Shown here one piece after another: positions 1-7,994 of a stretch of DNA of 56,288 bases (position 1 is the first letter of the stretch; the number at the start of each line of letters is the position of its first letter). The notes beneath the pieces were generated by a model that saw nothing but the letters and a program-made list of their open reading frames with translations, searched no databases and was not told where the DNA came from. The stretch lies in NCBI GenBank assembly GCA_017304845.1, contig JAFKLL010000021.1:1-56288 (forward strand). Direction: 5' to 3'. The position numbers and the translations under genes were made by a program. Origin of the DNA: Solirubrobacterales bacterium. GTDB lineage: Bacteria; Actinomycetota; Thermoleophilia; Solirubrobacterales; 70-9.

Positions 1-1174
1 AGACCTCGTTCTGGATGATCGAGTCGGTCGGATTGACGTTGTCGAGCAGGGTCGGCCCGACGTAGGACGAGCCCTCCGGGGCGTCCGGCAGCGGCGTGCG
101 GCCGTCGAGCAGCACCTCGGCGCCTTCCTGGATCGCCTTGTCGATCCAGCCGCCGATCCGGTCCTGCGCGTCGCAGGAGATGACCGGCCCGACGTCGGTG
201 CTCTCGTCGAGACCGTTGCCGACGTGGAGCTTCTTCGACTCCTCGACCAGCTTCGGGATCACCCGGTCGTGGCCGGAGCCGACGGTGACGATCACCGAAC
301 CGGCCATGCAGCGCTGGCCGGCGGCGCCGAAGCCGGAGCCGATCAGGCCGTTCACCGTGGGGTCGACCACTGCGTCGGGGCAGATCACCATGTGGTTCTT
401 CGCCCCGCCGAGCGCCTGGACCCGCTTGCCGGTCTGGGCGGCGCGTTCGTAGACGAGCTTGGCGACCGGGGCCGAGCCGACGAAGGAGATCGCGTCGATG
501 TCGGGATGGTCGAGCATGCCTTCGACCACCTCACGGCTGCCATTGACGAGGTTCACGACGCCTTCCGGCAGGCCGAGCTCGTCGATGATCCCGAAGACCA
601 TCTGCTGGGTCATCGGCACCTGCTCCGAGGGCTTGAGGACGATCGTGTTGCCGCAGGCGATCGCGAAGGGAAGGAACCAGAACGGCACCATGGCCGGGAA
701 GTTGAAGGGGGCGATGATCCCGCAGACGCCGACCGGCTGGCGGATCGTCTCGGCGTCCACGCCGCGGGCCACGTCCTCGAGAACCTTGCCCTGCATCGTG
801 GTCGGGATCGCGGTCGCGGCCTCGACCATCTCGATCATCCGGCCCACCTCGGCGGTGGCGTCCGGCAGGGTCTTGCCCATCTCGGTCACGACCACGCGGG
901 CGATCTCGTCCTTGCGGGCGTCGAGCTTCTCGCGCAGGGTGAAGAGCAGGCGGGCCCGGGCGATGGTGCTTACCCCACGCCAGGCCGGCAGGGCGTCCTT
1001 GGCCGCACGGACGGCTTCGTCGAGATGCGCCCCGGTCGAGAACGGAACCTTGGCCAGCACGCCGCCGGTGGCCGGGTTGATCACGTCGTGGAGCTCCGCG
1101 CCATCGGCCTCGACCCATTTTCCGCCTACGTAGTTCTTCAGCGTGCTTGTTGCGGTCTCGGTCGTGACGGTCAT
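1..1174 (-). CDS. mmsA: Methylmalonate-semialdehyde dehydrogenase (CoA-acylating), 3' end beyond window
   Basis: NAD-dependent, CoA-acylating aldehyde dehydrogenase that converts malonate or methylmalonate semialdehyde to acetyl-CoA or propionyl-CoA in valine, thymine or myo-inositol breakdown. The first 391 codons are present; roughly the last 100 lie before base 1. Translation shows the APFNFPAM block (Asn158, oxyanion/cofactor side) and GQRCMAG with the catalytic Cys at residue 289; the GQRCM form is typical of the MmsA/IolA subfamily rather than ordinary ALDHs. The ATG start has AGGAGG four bases upstream (plus-strand 1179-1184), one of the few clear Shine-Dalgarno sites here. No catabolic partner gene is visible in the window, so whether it serves valine or inositol degradation cannot be decided. 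Confidence 0.93.
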   Translation of the reverse strand, partial: MTVTTETATSTLKNYVGGKWVEADGAELHDVINPATGGVLAKVPFSTGAHLDEAVRAAKDALPAWRGVSTIARARLLFTLREKLDARKDEIARVVVTEMGKTLPDATAEVGRMIEMVEAATAIPTTMQGKVLEDVARGVDAETIRQPVGVCGIIAPFNFPAMVPFWFLPFAIACGNTIVLKPSEQVPMTQQMVFGIIDELGLPEGVVNLVNGSREVVEGMLDHPDIDAISFVGSAPVAKLVYERAAQTGKRVQALGGAKNHMVICPDAVVDPTVNGLIGSGFGAAGQRCMAGSVIVTVGSGHDRVIPKLVEESKKLHVGNGLDESTDVGPVISCDAQDRIGGWIDKAIQEGAEVLLDGRTPLPDAPEGSSYVGPTLLDNVNPTDSIIQNEV

Positions 1175-1303
1175 AGAGCCTCCTGGGGGAATACTGGACA
1201 GTTTCAGGCTAGCTGGGTCGAATCGAATTCACGATCCGACATGTCGTCATATTTGAAAGCAGTTTTTGACGAGACGTAAAGCCAGTCCCGAAACCGCGCT
1301 TGG

Positions 1304-2161
1304 TTACTTGCGAACGAAGGTCAGCTCGTCGTCGCCGATGGTGAAGACCAGGTTCTCCGCCTCGTCGAAGGCGTAGGGGACGAGGCCCATGAGGTACCCG
1401 ATCCGCTGCCTGCGCTCCTGCCGCTCGACGGGACGGCGACAGCGGCCGTAGGAGCCCCGATTGGCCATGAAATCCACGACGCCGGCGCCGATCGCCACCC
1501 CGCCCGAAACGGAGGTGCAGGCAGTCTTGATCTGGAAGCCCTCCTTGGTGAAGCGCAGCGCGGGCGCGGGATCGGTCCCGAACCGGCCCGGCACCGTCCC
1601 GGAGGGCCCGGTGGTCGACTTCAGCTTCCAGGCCGTCCCCGGCAGCCGCGGCTCGCCCTCGGGCTGGATCATCTCCTGGAAGCGGAGCAGGTGCCCCTTC
1701 CACTCGAACTCCAGCACGCCGCCCCCGTACCGGACTTTCGGGACACGGGTGATCATCGCCATCAAGGCGTTCTCCAGGCGGTCCAGCGGCTTGCAGAGAA
1801 CGAGGGTCGTGTAGAAGAGCGGCGTGTACATGCGGCCGTTCTTGAGCCTGTAGGCCCCGCCCATCCCGTTGCACCCGGCCGACAGCCCGAACGGCCTGGC
1901 CCGGATCTTCCGCTTGCCGAAACGCATCGTCATGAACCCCTTGCCGAAGCCGATCCGGACCCTGACGCCCGGACCGAGCCACGGCCGACGGACCTCGTCC
2001 GTGACGAACTCCTTGCCGACGAGCATGCGTGCCGTCGCCGGCCGCAGCGTCGTTTCGCCGTTCGGCGCGGCGACATCCGCCGAGGCGTTTCCGACGCAGC
2101 CCACGACGAGCGCGAACAAGACCGCGACCGCCACTCCCCAACTTCGAGTCTTCCCTGACAT
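1304..2161 (-). CDS. Exported META-domain-like protein (probable lipoprotein)
   Basis: 285-residue exported protein with an N-terminal hydrophobic segment ending in VVGC (Cys22), a plausible lipobox, so it is probably lipid-anchored. The body looks like two META/HslJ-type units: one around SAGCNGMGGAYRL (residues about 92-135), whose CN motif is the hallmark of the META fold, and a more diverged one around residues 195-285. META proteins are small envelope beta-proteins of unclear biochemical role, linked in E. coli (HslJ) to heat shock and novobiocin resistance. It lies just downstream of a second, smaller META lipoprotein on the same strand but has its own TAGGAT hexamer six bases before the ATG. 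Function beyond the fold is unknown. Confidence 0.75.
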   Translation of the reverse strand: MSGKTRSWGVAVAVLFALVVGCVGNASADVAAPNGETTLRPATARMLVGKEFVTDEVRRPWLGPGVRVRIGFGKGFMTMRFGKRKIRARPFGLSAGCNGMGGAYRLKNGRMYTPLFYTTLVLCKPLDRLENALMAMITRVPKVRYGGGVLEFEWKGHLLRFQEMIQPEGEPRLPGTAWKLKSTTGPSGTVPGRFGTDPAPALRFTKEGFQIKTACTSVSGGVAIGAGVVDFMANRGSYGRCRRPVERQERRQRIGYLMGLVPYAFDEAENLVFTIGDDELTFVRK

Positions 2162-2167
2162 GGGCCG

Positions 2168-2173
2168 ATCCTA
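2168..2173 (-). promoter_or_regulatory. Leaderless-type -10 hexamer (TAGGAT)
   Basis: TAGGAT on the minus strand, six bases before the ATG of the META-like protein at 2161; no Shine-Dalgarno is present. Matches the TANNNT consensus of actinobacterial leaderless promoters. Confidence 0.6.
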
Positions 2174-2201
2174 GCTCGACCGACGCCGGGGGCGTCGCCC
2201 C

Positions 2202-2657
2202 CTAGCCCTGGCTGTAGATCAGCGTGATCTTGCCCTTGGTGAGGTTCAGGTTGCCGGCCTTGATCGTGTACGTCGCCTTGCCCTTCAGGACCCCGGTGAC
2301 GATCTTCTCGATCTGGTTGATCGTGGCATCGCAGGATTTCATGGTCATCGCGATCGGACCGAACACGATGTCCGCGTCGCCGACCTCAGCCGACCCGGAT
2401 CCGGTGTTGCAGCCGGCGAAGACCTCCACCTTGCCGTCGTCGAACCGGACCGTCGGGGGATCGACCCCGCTGGGCAGCCCGGTCGCCCAACCGTCGCTGG
2501 AAGCGATGTTGAGCAGCTGCCAATCGATCCCGGTCACCGCGTTGGAGGGCTGGTCGCCGTCCGATCCGTCGGAGTCGGAGCCCGAGCCGCAGGCCGCGAG
2601 GCCGACGCCGAGAACGAGGACCGTGAGCAGCGCGAGAAACCTACCCTTCCAGTTCAT
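2202..2657 (-). CDS. META-domain (HslJ-like) lipoprotein
   Basis: 151-residue lipoprotein. The first residues form a classic lipoprotein signal peptide ending in LAAC followed by a Gly/Ser/Asp-rich linker. The rest is a single META domain: the strand-loop FAGCNTGSG and the later IAMTMKSC carry the conserved CN and paired Cys seen in HslJ-type domains. It is predicted to sit on the outer face of the cell membrane. The ATG at 2657 is preferred over one five codons upstream because a TACCCT hexamer ends exactly six bases before it, as at other leaderless starts here. It is divergent from the MFS gene, with promoters packed into about 40 bases. Substrate or partner unknown. Confidence 0.85.
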   Translation of the reverse strand: MNWKGRFLALLTVLVLGVGLAACGSGSDSDGSDGDQPSNAVTGIDWQLLNIASSDGWATGLPSGVDPPTVRFDDGKVEVFAGCNTGSGSAEVGDADIVFGPIAMTMKSCDATINQIEKIVTGVLKGKATYTIKAGNLNLTKGKITLIYSQG

Positions 2658-2663
2658 GCGGGA

Positions 2664-2669
2664 AGGGTA
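2664..2669 (-). promoter_or_regulatory. Leaderless-type -10 hexamer (TACCCT)
   Basis: TACCCT on the minus strand, six bases before the ATG at 2657; decides that start over the upstream in-frame ATG at 2672. Confidence 0.6.
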
Positions 2670-2686
2670 CATCCGGGACGGGTGGG

Positions 2687-2692
2687 TACGTT
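2687..2692 (+). promoter_or_regulatory. Leaderless-type -10 hexamer (TACGTT)
   Basis: TACGTT ends six bases before the GTG start of the MFS gene at 2699. It lies about 20 bases from the opposing hexamer at 2664-2669, so the two divergent promoters overlap. Confidence 0.6.
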
Positions 2693-2698
2693 CCCCTG

Positions 2699-3961
2699 GT
2701 GGACGCCACCCCGGAGAAGGTCCAGCGGGTCTACCTGACGTTGATGCTGGGCAACACCCTGGCCGCCTCTTTCATCTGGGGGATCAACACGATCTTCCTC
2801 CTCGACGCCGGGCTCTCGAACCTCGAGGCCTTCGCCGCCAACGCCTTCTTCACCGCAGGCATGGTGATCTTCGAGATCCCGACCGGGGTCGTCGCCGACA
2901 CGATCGGGCGCCGGGTCTCCTACATGGCGGGAACGCTCACCCTGATGGCGACGACCCTGCTCTACGTGATGCTGTGGGAGATCAACGGGCCCTTCTGGGC
3001 CTGGGCGCTGGTCTCCCTCCTGCTCGGGCTCGGGTTCACCTTCTTCTCCGGCGCGGTCGAGGCATGGCTGGTAGACGCGCTGGACGCTACCGGCTTCACC
3101 GACGACCTGGAGCAGGTCTTCGGCCGCGGCCAGATCGTCACCGGCATCGGGATGCTGACCGGCTCGGTCCTGGGCGGCTACGTCGCGCAGATCACCAGCC
3201 TCGGGGTGCCTTTCGTGATGCGGGCGGCGGTGCTGGTGGTGATGTTCTTCTTCGCCGGCTGGGCGATGAGGGACATCGGCTTCACGCCCCGCAAGAACGA
3301 GAGCACGATCGGCGAGATGAAGACGATCACCGCCAACTCGATCGAGTACGGCTGGCGGGTCCCGTCGGTGAAATGGATGATGCTCGCCGCGCCCTTCACC
3401 TCCGGGGTCAGCATCTACGCCTTCTACGCCCTGCAGCCCTACCTGTTGGAGTTGGTCGACGATCCCAAGGCCTACGGGATCGCCGGCATCACCGCCGCGC
3501 TGGTGGCCGGCTCGCAGATCGTCGGCGGCCTCCTGGCGCCGCGCATCCGCCGAGTCTTCGCGCTGCGGACCTCCGCCCTGCTCGCCGCGGTCGCCGGTGG
3601 CGCGATCGCGCTGGCGCTGATCGGGGTGATCGAGGACTTCTGGGTCGCGGTCGCCCTGATCGCCGCCTGGGCGATGCTCTCCTCGGCGGCGATGCCGATC
3701 CGCCAGTCCTACATGAACGGGATGATCCCGTCGCGGCAGCGGGCGACGATCCTCTCCTTCGACTCGATGCTCGGATCCAGCGGTGGCGTGGTGATCCAAC
3801 CGGCGCTCGGCCGGGTCGCCGACGCCTCCGGGTACGCGACCTCCTACGTCTACGGCGCCGTCCTCACCGTCTTCGCCCTGCCCTTCATCCTGGCCTCACG
3901 CCGCCAGAGGGCGCCGGCCGACCTCGGAGGCGGCGAGCAGGCGCCGCCGGGGCAGGCCTGA
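2699..3961 (+). CDS. MFS transporter
   Basis: 420-residue integral membrane protein of the major facilitator superfamily with about 12 hydrophobic segments. The loop after TM2 carries the MFS signature in the form GVVADTIGRR (residues about 62-71), and its weaker repeat follows in the second half. The loop between the N- and C-terminal six-helix bundles lies near residues 195-215. The substrate cannot be inferred; the N-terminal region resembles MFS drug or sugar efflux families. The GTG start is supported by the TACGTT hexamer six bases upstream. It converges on the F420-type reductase gene with only three bases between stop codons. Confidence 0.9.
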   Translation: MDATPEKVQRVYLTLMLGNTLAASFIWGINTIFLLDAGLSNLEAFAANAFFTAGMVIFEIPTGVVADTIGRRVSYMAGTLTLMATTLLYVMLWEINGPFWAWALVSLLLGLGFTFFSGAVEAWLVDALDATGFTDDLEQVFGRGQIVTGIGMLTGSVLGGYVAQITSLGVPFVMRAAVLVVMFFFAGWAMRDIGFTPRKNESTIGEMKTITANSIEYGWRVPSVKWMMLAAPFTSGVSIYAFYALQPYLLELVDDPKAYGIAGITAALVAGSQIVGGLLAPRIRRVFALRTSALLAAVAGGAIALALIGVIEDFWVAVALIAAWAMLSSAAMPIRQSYMNGMIPSRQRATILSFDSMLGSSGGVVIQPALGRVADASGYATSYVYGAVLTVFALPFILASRRQRAPADLGGGEQAPPGQA

Positions 3962-3964
3962 CCC

Positions 3965-4366
3965 TCAGGCCCGTTCCAGCACGACGACCGGGATGTTCCG
4001 GTCGGTCTTCGCCTGGTACTCGTCGTAGGCGGGCCACTGCGCGACCATCTGCGGCCAGATCTCGGCCTTCTCGTCGTCGCCGGCGGTCCTGGCCCGGGCG
4101 GTGAACTTGTCACCCTTGATCTGCACGTCGACCTCGGGGTCGGCGCTGAGGTTGAGGTACCAGGCCGGTGGCTCGTCCGCCCCGCCCTTCGAGGCGACGA
4201 TCGCGTAGCCGTCGCCGACCGGGTCGAAGATCAGCGGCGTGGTCCGCAACTGACCAGACTTCCGCCCCTTGGTGCTGAGGAGCAGGATGTGAGTGCCGTT
4301 CCACTCGTACCCCTCCTCACCATCGGTGGCCTGATAACGCTCGACGTGCTCCGGTCCGAAAAGCAT
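3965..4366 (-). CDS. Nitroreductase/deazaflavin (F420)-dependent oxidoreductase family protein
   Basis: 133-residue protein of the DDN-like split beta-barrel family (nitroreductase/cation-symporter, deazaflavin-type). Diagnostic blocks are LLLSTKGRKSGQLRTTPL (phosphate/tail-binding region of F420, residues about 29-46), the IVASKGG motif near residue 58 and WYLNLSADPEV near residue 69. Relatives in actinobacteria use reduced F420 to reduce quinones or nitro compounds. The length is normal for the single-domain family. A leaderless-type TAGGAT hexamer precedes the ATG. Family assignment is firm; the substrate is not known. Confidence 0.9.
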   Translation of the reverse strand: MLFGPEHVERYQATDGEEGYEWNGTHILLLSTKGRKSGQLRTTPLIFDPVGDGYAIVASKGGADEPPAWYLNLSADPEVDVQIKGDKFTARARTAGDDEKAEIWPQMVAQWPAYDEYQAKTDRNIPVVVLERA

Positions 4367-4372
4367 GTCCCG

Positions 4373-4378
4373 ATCCTA
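4373..4378 (-). promoter_or_regulatory. Leaderless-type -10 hexamer (TAGGAT)
   Basis: TAGGAT on the minus strand, six bases before the ATG at 4366, no Shine-Dalgarno. It lies in the 23-base gap after the DMT transporter gene, so the reductase probably has its own transcript. Confidence 0.55.
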
Positions 4379-4389
4379 ACCGCGCGGAC

Positions 4390-5334
4390 TCATCCCGTGG
4401 CAAGGAAAGTTCCGGCCAGCAGGGCGACCGCGGCGGCGAGGCGGATCCGGTCGATCGGGATGCGGGTCAGGCCGAAGGCGCCGGTCCGGTCGAGGACGAG
4501 CGAGCCGATCATCTGGCCCGCGACCAGGGCCGAGGTGAGGCCGGCGGCGCCGATCACGGTGACCGCGGCCAGTGAGGCGACCACCACGATCACCCCGATG
4601 ACCCCGCCGAGGAAGTACTGCGGCTCGGCCTCGCGGATCCGGCCGAGGCCCTTCCACCGCCCGGTGGCGACCACCACGATCGTCAGGACGGTGAGGCCGG
4701 TCAGGAAGTTGACCAGGCCGGAGGGGAAGTCGCCGATGCTCCCGGCCAGCTCGCTGTTCAGGGGATGCTGGATGCCCACCGCGATCGCGGCCAGGAAGAT
4801 GCCGACGCAGATCAGCAGGCGCTCTCGGTTGGCCCCGCCTTCGAACATCCCGCCCACGCCCTTTTCCGCGTCCAATCCCTCCGTCGCCTCCTCGCGGCTG
4901 TAGAGCATCGCCATCGCCCCGACCAACAGCAGGACCAGGCCGAAGACCCGGGCGGGCGTCACGTCGTGGATCTCGATCCCGAACCAGCCGAAATGGTCGA
5001 TCACCACCGAGCAGAGGAGCTGGCCGGTCACCGTCACGGCGGCGATCACCCCGGCGCCCACCCGGGAGATCGTGATCGCCGCGATCGCGACGTACGAGGC
5101 TCCGATCGCCCCGCCGAGCAACTGCCAGAAGGGCACGTCGCCGATCGCCGAGAAGCTGCTGATCTCGCCGCTCACGACGCAGATCAGCAGCAGGATGGTC
5201 GCGCCGACCGAGAACGAGACCAGCGCCGCCGCCAGGGGACCGACGGTCCGTCCCAGCCCACCGTTGATCGGCGCCTGTGCGGCGTACTGGAAGCCGACCA
5301 GGACGATCAGCAGGGCGACGACGGGTGTGCTCAA
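4390..5334 (-). CDS. DMT family transporter (tandem DUF606/YdcZ-like)
   Basis: About 314 residues, almost entirely hydrophobic, with about ten membrane segments in two homologous halves (residues about 1-140 and 160-314) separated by a charged loop. Each half resembles the five-helix DUF606/YdcZ unit, with PINGGLGRTVG in the first half and the related HPLNSELAGSIG in the second, so this is the fused form of what is often a pair of small proteins. The transported substrate is unknown. I place the start at the TTG at 5334, one base past the polA stop codon. An ATG at 5373 would give a 13-residue extension reading back through the end of polA. The gene follows polA directly and is probably co-transcribed. 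Confidence 0.85.
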   Translation of the reverse strand: MSTPVVALLIVLVGFQYAAQAPINGGLGRTVGPLAAALVSFSVGATILLLICVVSGEISSFSAIGDVPFWQLLGGAIGASYVAIAAITISRVGAGVIAAVTVTGQLLCSVVIDHFGWFGIEIHDVTPARVFGLVLLLVGAMAMLYSREEATEGLDAEKGVGGMFEGGANRERLLICVGIFLAAIAVGIQHPLNSELAGSIGDFPSGLVNFLTGLTVLTIVVVATGRWKGLGRIREAEPQYFLGGVIGVIVVVASLAAVTVIGAAGLTSALVAGQMIGSLVLDRTGAFGLTRIPIDRIRLAAAVALLAGTFLATG

Positions 5335-5335
5335 G

Positions 5336-7951
5336 CTATTTCGCTGCCAGCCAGCTCTCGCCCACGCCGGCATCCACTTCCAGCGGCGGATCGAGATCGA
5401 AGGCTCCCACCATCTCCCGGCGGGCCAGCTCGACCACGGCGTCGGCCTCCTCGGCCGGCCCCTCGAAGAGCAGTTCGTCGTGGATCTGGAGGACCAGGCG
5501 ACTGGAGAGCCCCTCTTCCAACAACGCGTCGTGGGTGCGGATCATCGCGATCTTGATGATGTCCGCGGCGGTGCCCTGCACCACCGTGTTCATCGCCAGG
5601 CGCACTCCCTGGGCCCGGGTCTGGGCCTGGTTGGAGCGCAGCTCGGGCAGCGGCCGTCGGCGACCGAGCAGGGTCTTGACGAAGCCGGTCTCGGTGGCCT
5701 CCTCGACGATCCGCTCCCGGAAGGCGGTGACCGCCGGGAACCGCTCGTGGTACCGCTTGACGAACTCGTCGCCCTCCGCCCTGGGGATGTTCAGGCGATC
5801 GGCCAGGCCGAAGCCGGTCAGGCCGTAGACGATGCCGAAGTTGACCATCTTCGCCTTCGAGCGCTGCGACTCGTCGACCTCGGACGGATCGATCTCGAAG
5901 ACCTGCGCCGCGGTCGCGGCGTGGACGTCCTGCCCCTCCCGGAAGAAGCCCTTGAGGACCTCCTCGTCGGCGACGTGAGCCAGCACCCGGAGCTCGACCT
6001 GGCTGTAGTCGGCGGAGACCAGCAGGTTGCCCGGCTCGGAGACGAAGCAACCTCGCAGCGGCCGGCCGACGTCGGAGCGGATCGGGATGCTCTGCAGGTT
6101 GGGCTGGATCGATGAGATCCGCCCGGTCGGCGCCGCGGTCTGCATGAAGGTCGTGTGGACCCGGCCGGTGGTCGAGTCGATCGCCGCCGGCAGCGGCTCG
6201 AGATAGGTGTTCTTCAGCTTGGTCAGCTCGCGCCACTCCTCGATCAGCGCGACGATCTCGTGCTCCTCGCGGATCTGGGCCAGCACCCGGGCGTCGGTCG
6301 AGAACCCGGTCTTGCCCCGCCGCTTGCGGGTCAGGCCCAACTCCTCGAACAGCACCTGCCCGACCTGCTGCGGCGAGCCGATCGTGAACTCGCGCCCGGC
6401 CAGCCGGTGGATCTCGCCCTCCAGCTCGATGATCCGCTCCTCGAGGCCGGAGGCCATCTCGGCCACCTTGTCGCGGTCGAGCTTGAGGCCGATCCGCTCC
6501 ATCGCGGCCAGCACCCGGATCAACGGCTGCTCGATCTGCTCCAGCAGATCCACCAGCCCGGCCTCCTCCAGCTTCGGGCGCTGATGCTGGGCCAGGTTCC
6601 AGACCGTGGCCGCGATCTCGGGGGCGATCGAACCGGAGTCGTCCTCGGCGATCAGGGACATCTGGCCGTCCTCGTCATCGAGCCCGGAGGGCGCCAGGCC
6701 GGCCGCCACGGCCAGCTCGTCGAGGTGATAGTTCCGACGCGCCGGTTCGAGCAGGTAGGCGGCGACCAGGGTGTCGTGGCTGATCGCCGGCCCCTTCTCG
6801 GTCGCCTCGAGGGCGGCCAGGAGACCGACCCGTTCGCCGCCGATCGCCTTGATGTCGTGGCCGATCAGGGGCCGCCCGGCGACCATGTCCGCGAACTCCT
6901 GCGCGGTGCCCTCGCCGCCGACCACCTTGGTTCCGTCGGTCGCGGCCCATCCTCCGTAGAGCTCTACCGCGATCGGGCCGTCGGCCAGGTCCTCCACCCC
7001 GCCCTCGGTCAGCTCGACCTCGGCCGGCGCCGGGGCGTCCTCGGAGACCCCGGGGATCTCGCCGTCGCCGAGCGCCTCCTCGAGCCGGTTCATCGCGGCC
7101 CGCAGCTCGTACTCGGTCATGAAGGCCCGCAGGCCCTCGCGGTCCGGGACCGTCGCCATCAGCTCGTCGATGTCGATGCCGGTCTCGACCTCGAAGTCCA
7201 TGGTCGCGAGCTGCTTCGAGATCCGGGCGTCGTCGGCGAACTCGGTCAGGTTCTCCTTGCGCTTCTTGCCGGAGACCTGGTCGACGTTGGCCAGGATCTC
7301 CTCCAGCGAGCCGAACTGGTCGAGCAGCTGGGCGGCGGTCTTCTCGCCGATCCCGGGCACACCGGGGATGTTGTCGGAGGTGTCGCCGCGCAGCCCCATC
7401 AGGTCGGTGACCAGCTCCGGGTAGACGCCGTAGCGCTCCTTGACCGCCTCGCGGTCGTACAGCTTGGTCTCGGTCACGCCGCGCGAGGTGCTCATCACCT
7501 TGACCGTGTCGGTGACCAGCTGGTAGGCGTCCCGGTCGCCGGTCACCACGACCACCGGGATGTCGACCGCGGTGGCCCTGCGGGTCAGGCTGGCGATCAC
7601 GTCGTCTGCCTCGTAGCCGTCGACCTTGACGTTCGTGTAGCCGAAGGCCTCGACCATCTCGAGCAGATGCGGCCACTGCTGACGCAGCAGGTCCGGCTTC
7701 GGCGGACGGTGCGACTTGTACTCCGGGTAGACGACCTCGCGCCCGGACATGCCGGCGTCCCAGGCGACCGCGATCTGCTTCGGCCGGTAGTCGGAGATCA
7801 GCTTGACCAGCATCGACGCCAGGCCGAAGATCGCGTTGGTGGGACGTCCGTCGGCGGTGGCCATCGAGTCCGGGAGGGCGAAGAAGGCCCGGTAGGCCAT
7901 GCTGTTGCCGTCGATCAGGAAGAGCTCGGGGCCCGGCGTTGAATCACTCAC
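5336..7951 (-). CDS. polA: DNA polymerase I
   Basis: 871-residue family A polymerase for Okazaki-fragment maturation and repair. The N-terminal 5'-3' exonuclease domain starts with LFLIDGNSMAYRAFFALP and includes the H3TH block LRGDTSDNIPGVPGIGEKTA. The C-terminal polymerase has motif A SADYSQVELRVLAH, the O-helix RSKAKMVNFGIVYG and motif C LQIHDELLFE, so synthesis should be intact. The central 3'-5' exonuclease domain appears degenerate: the position of the DxE metal motif reads AVELYGG and the exo II block reads GHDIKAIG, so proofreading is probably lost. The GTG at 7951 is chosen because a TATGAT hexamer lies exactly six bases upstream and because a longer frame would run into the divergent hydrolase gene. 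Confidence 0.97.
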   Translation of the reverse strand: MSDSTPGPELFLIDGNSMAYRAFFALPDSMATADGRPTNAIFGLASMLVKLISDYRPKQIAVAWDAGMSGREVVYPEYKSHRPPKPDLLRQQWPHLLEMVEAFGYTNVKVDGYEADDVIASLTRRATAVDIPVVVVTGDRDAYQLVTDTVKVMSTSRGVTETKLYDREAVKERYGVYPELVTDLMGLRGDTSDNIPGVPGIGEKTAAQLLDQFGSLEEILANVDQVSGKKRKENLTEFADDARISKQLATMDFEVETGIDIDELMATVPDREGLRAFMTEYELRAAMNRLEEALGDGEIPGVSEDAPAPAEVELTEGGVEDLADGPIAVELYGGWAATDGTKVVGGEGTAQEFADMVAGRPLIGHDIKAIGGERVGLLAALEATEKGPAISHDTLVAAYLLEPARRNYHLDELAVAAGLAPSGLDDEDGQMSLIAEDDSGSIAPEIAATVWNLAQHQRPKLEEAGLVDLLEQIEQPLIRVLAAMERIGLKLDRDKVAEMASGLEERIIELEGEIHRLAGREFTIGSPQQVGQVLFEELGLTRKRRGKTGFSTDARVLAQIREEHEIVALIEEWRELTKLKNTYLEPLPAAIDSTTGRVHTTFMQTAAPTGRISSIQPNLQSIPIRSDVGRPLRGCFVSEPGNLLVSADYSQVELRVLAHVADEEVLKGFFREGQDVHAATAAQVFEIDPSEVDESQRSKAKMVNFGIVYGLTGFGLADRLNIPRAEGDEFVKRYHERFPAVTAFRERIVEEATETGFVKTLLGRRRPLPELRSNQAQTRAQGVRLAMNTVVQGTAADIIKIAMIRTHDALLEEGLSSRLVLQIHDELLFEGPAEEADAVVELARREMVGAFDLDPPLEVDAGVGESWLAAK

Positions 7952-7957
7952 TGGTCG

Positions 7958-7963
7958 ATCATA
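7958..7963 (-). promoter_or_regulatory. Leaderless-type -10 hexamer (TATGAT) for polA
   Basis: TATGAT on the minus strand, six bases before the polA GTG at 7951. It is the closest to the sigma-70 consensus TATAAT among the polA/hydrolase divergent pair. Confidence 0.65.
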
Positions 7964-7981
7964 TGGGGCCGCCCGCCCGGT

Positions 7982-7987
7982 TAGTCT
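7982..7987 (+). promoter_or_regulatory. Leaderless-type -10 hexamer (TAGTCT)
   Basis: TAGTCT ends seven bases before the ATG of the secreted hydrolase at 7995, divergent from the polA hexamer about 20 bases away. Confidence 0.5.
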
Positions 7988-7994
7988 GCTCTGC

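Noticed and set aside
1237..1246. Palindrome CGACATGTCG upstream of mmsA as an operator
   Set aside because: Ten perfect bases in a GC-rich genome can occur by chance, and there is no second copy or adjacent regulator gene in the window.
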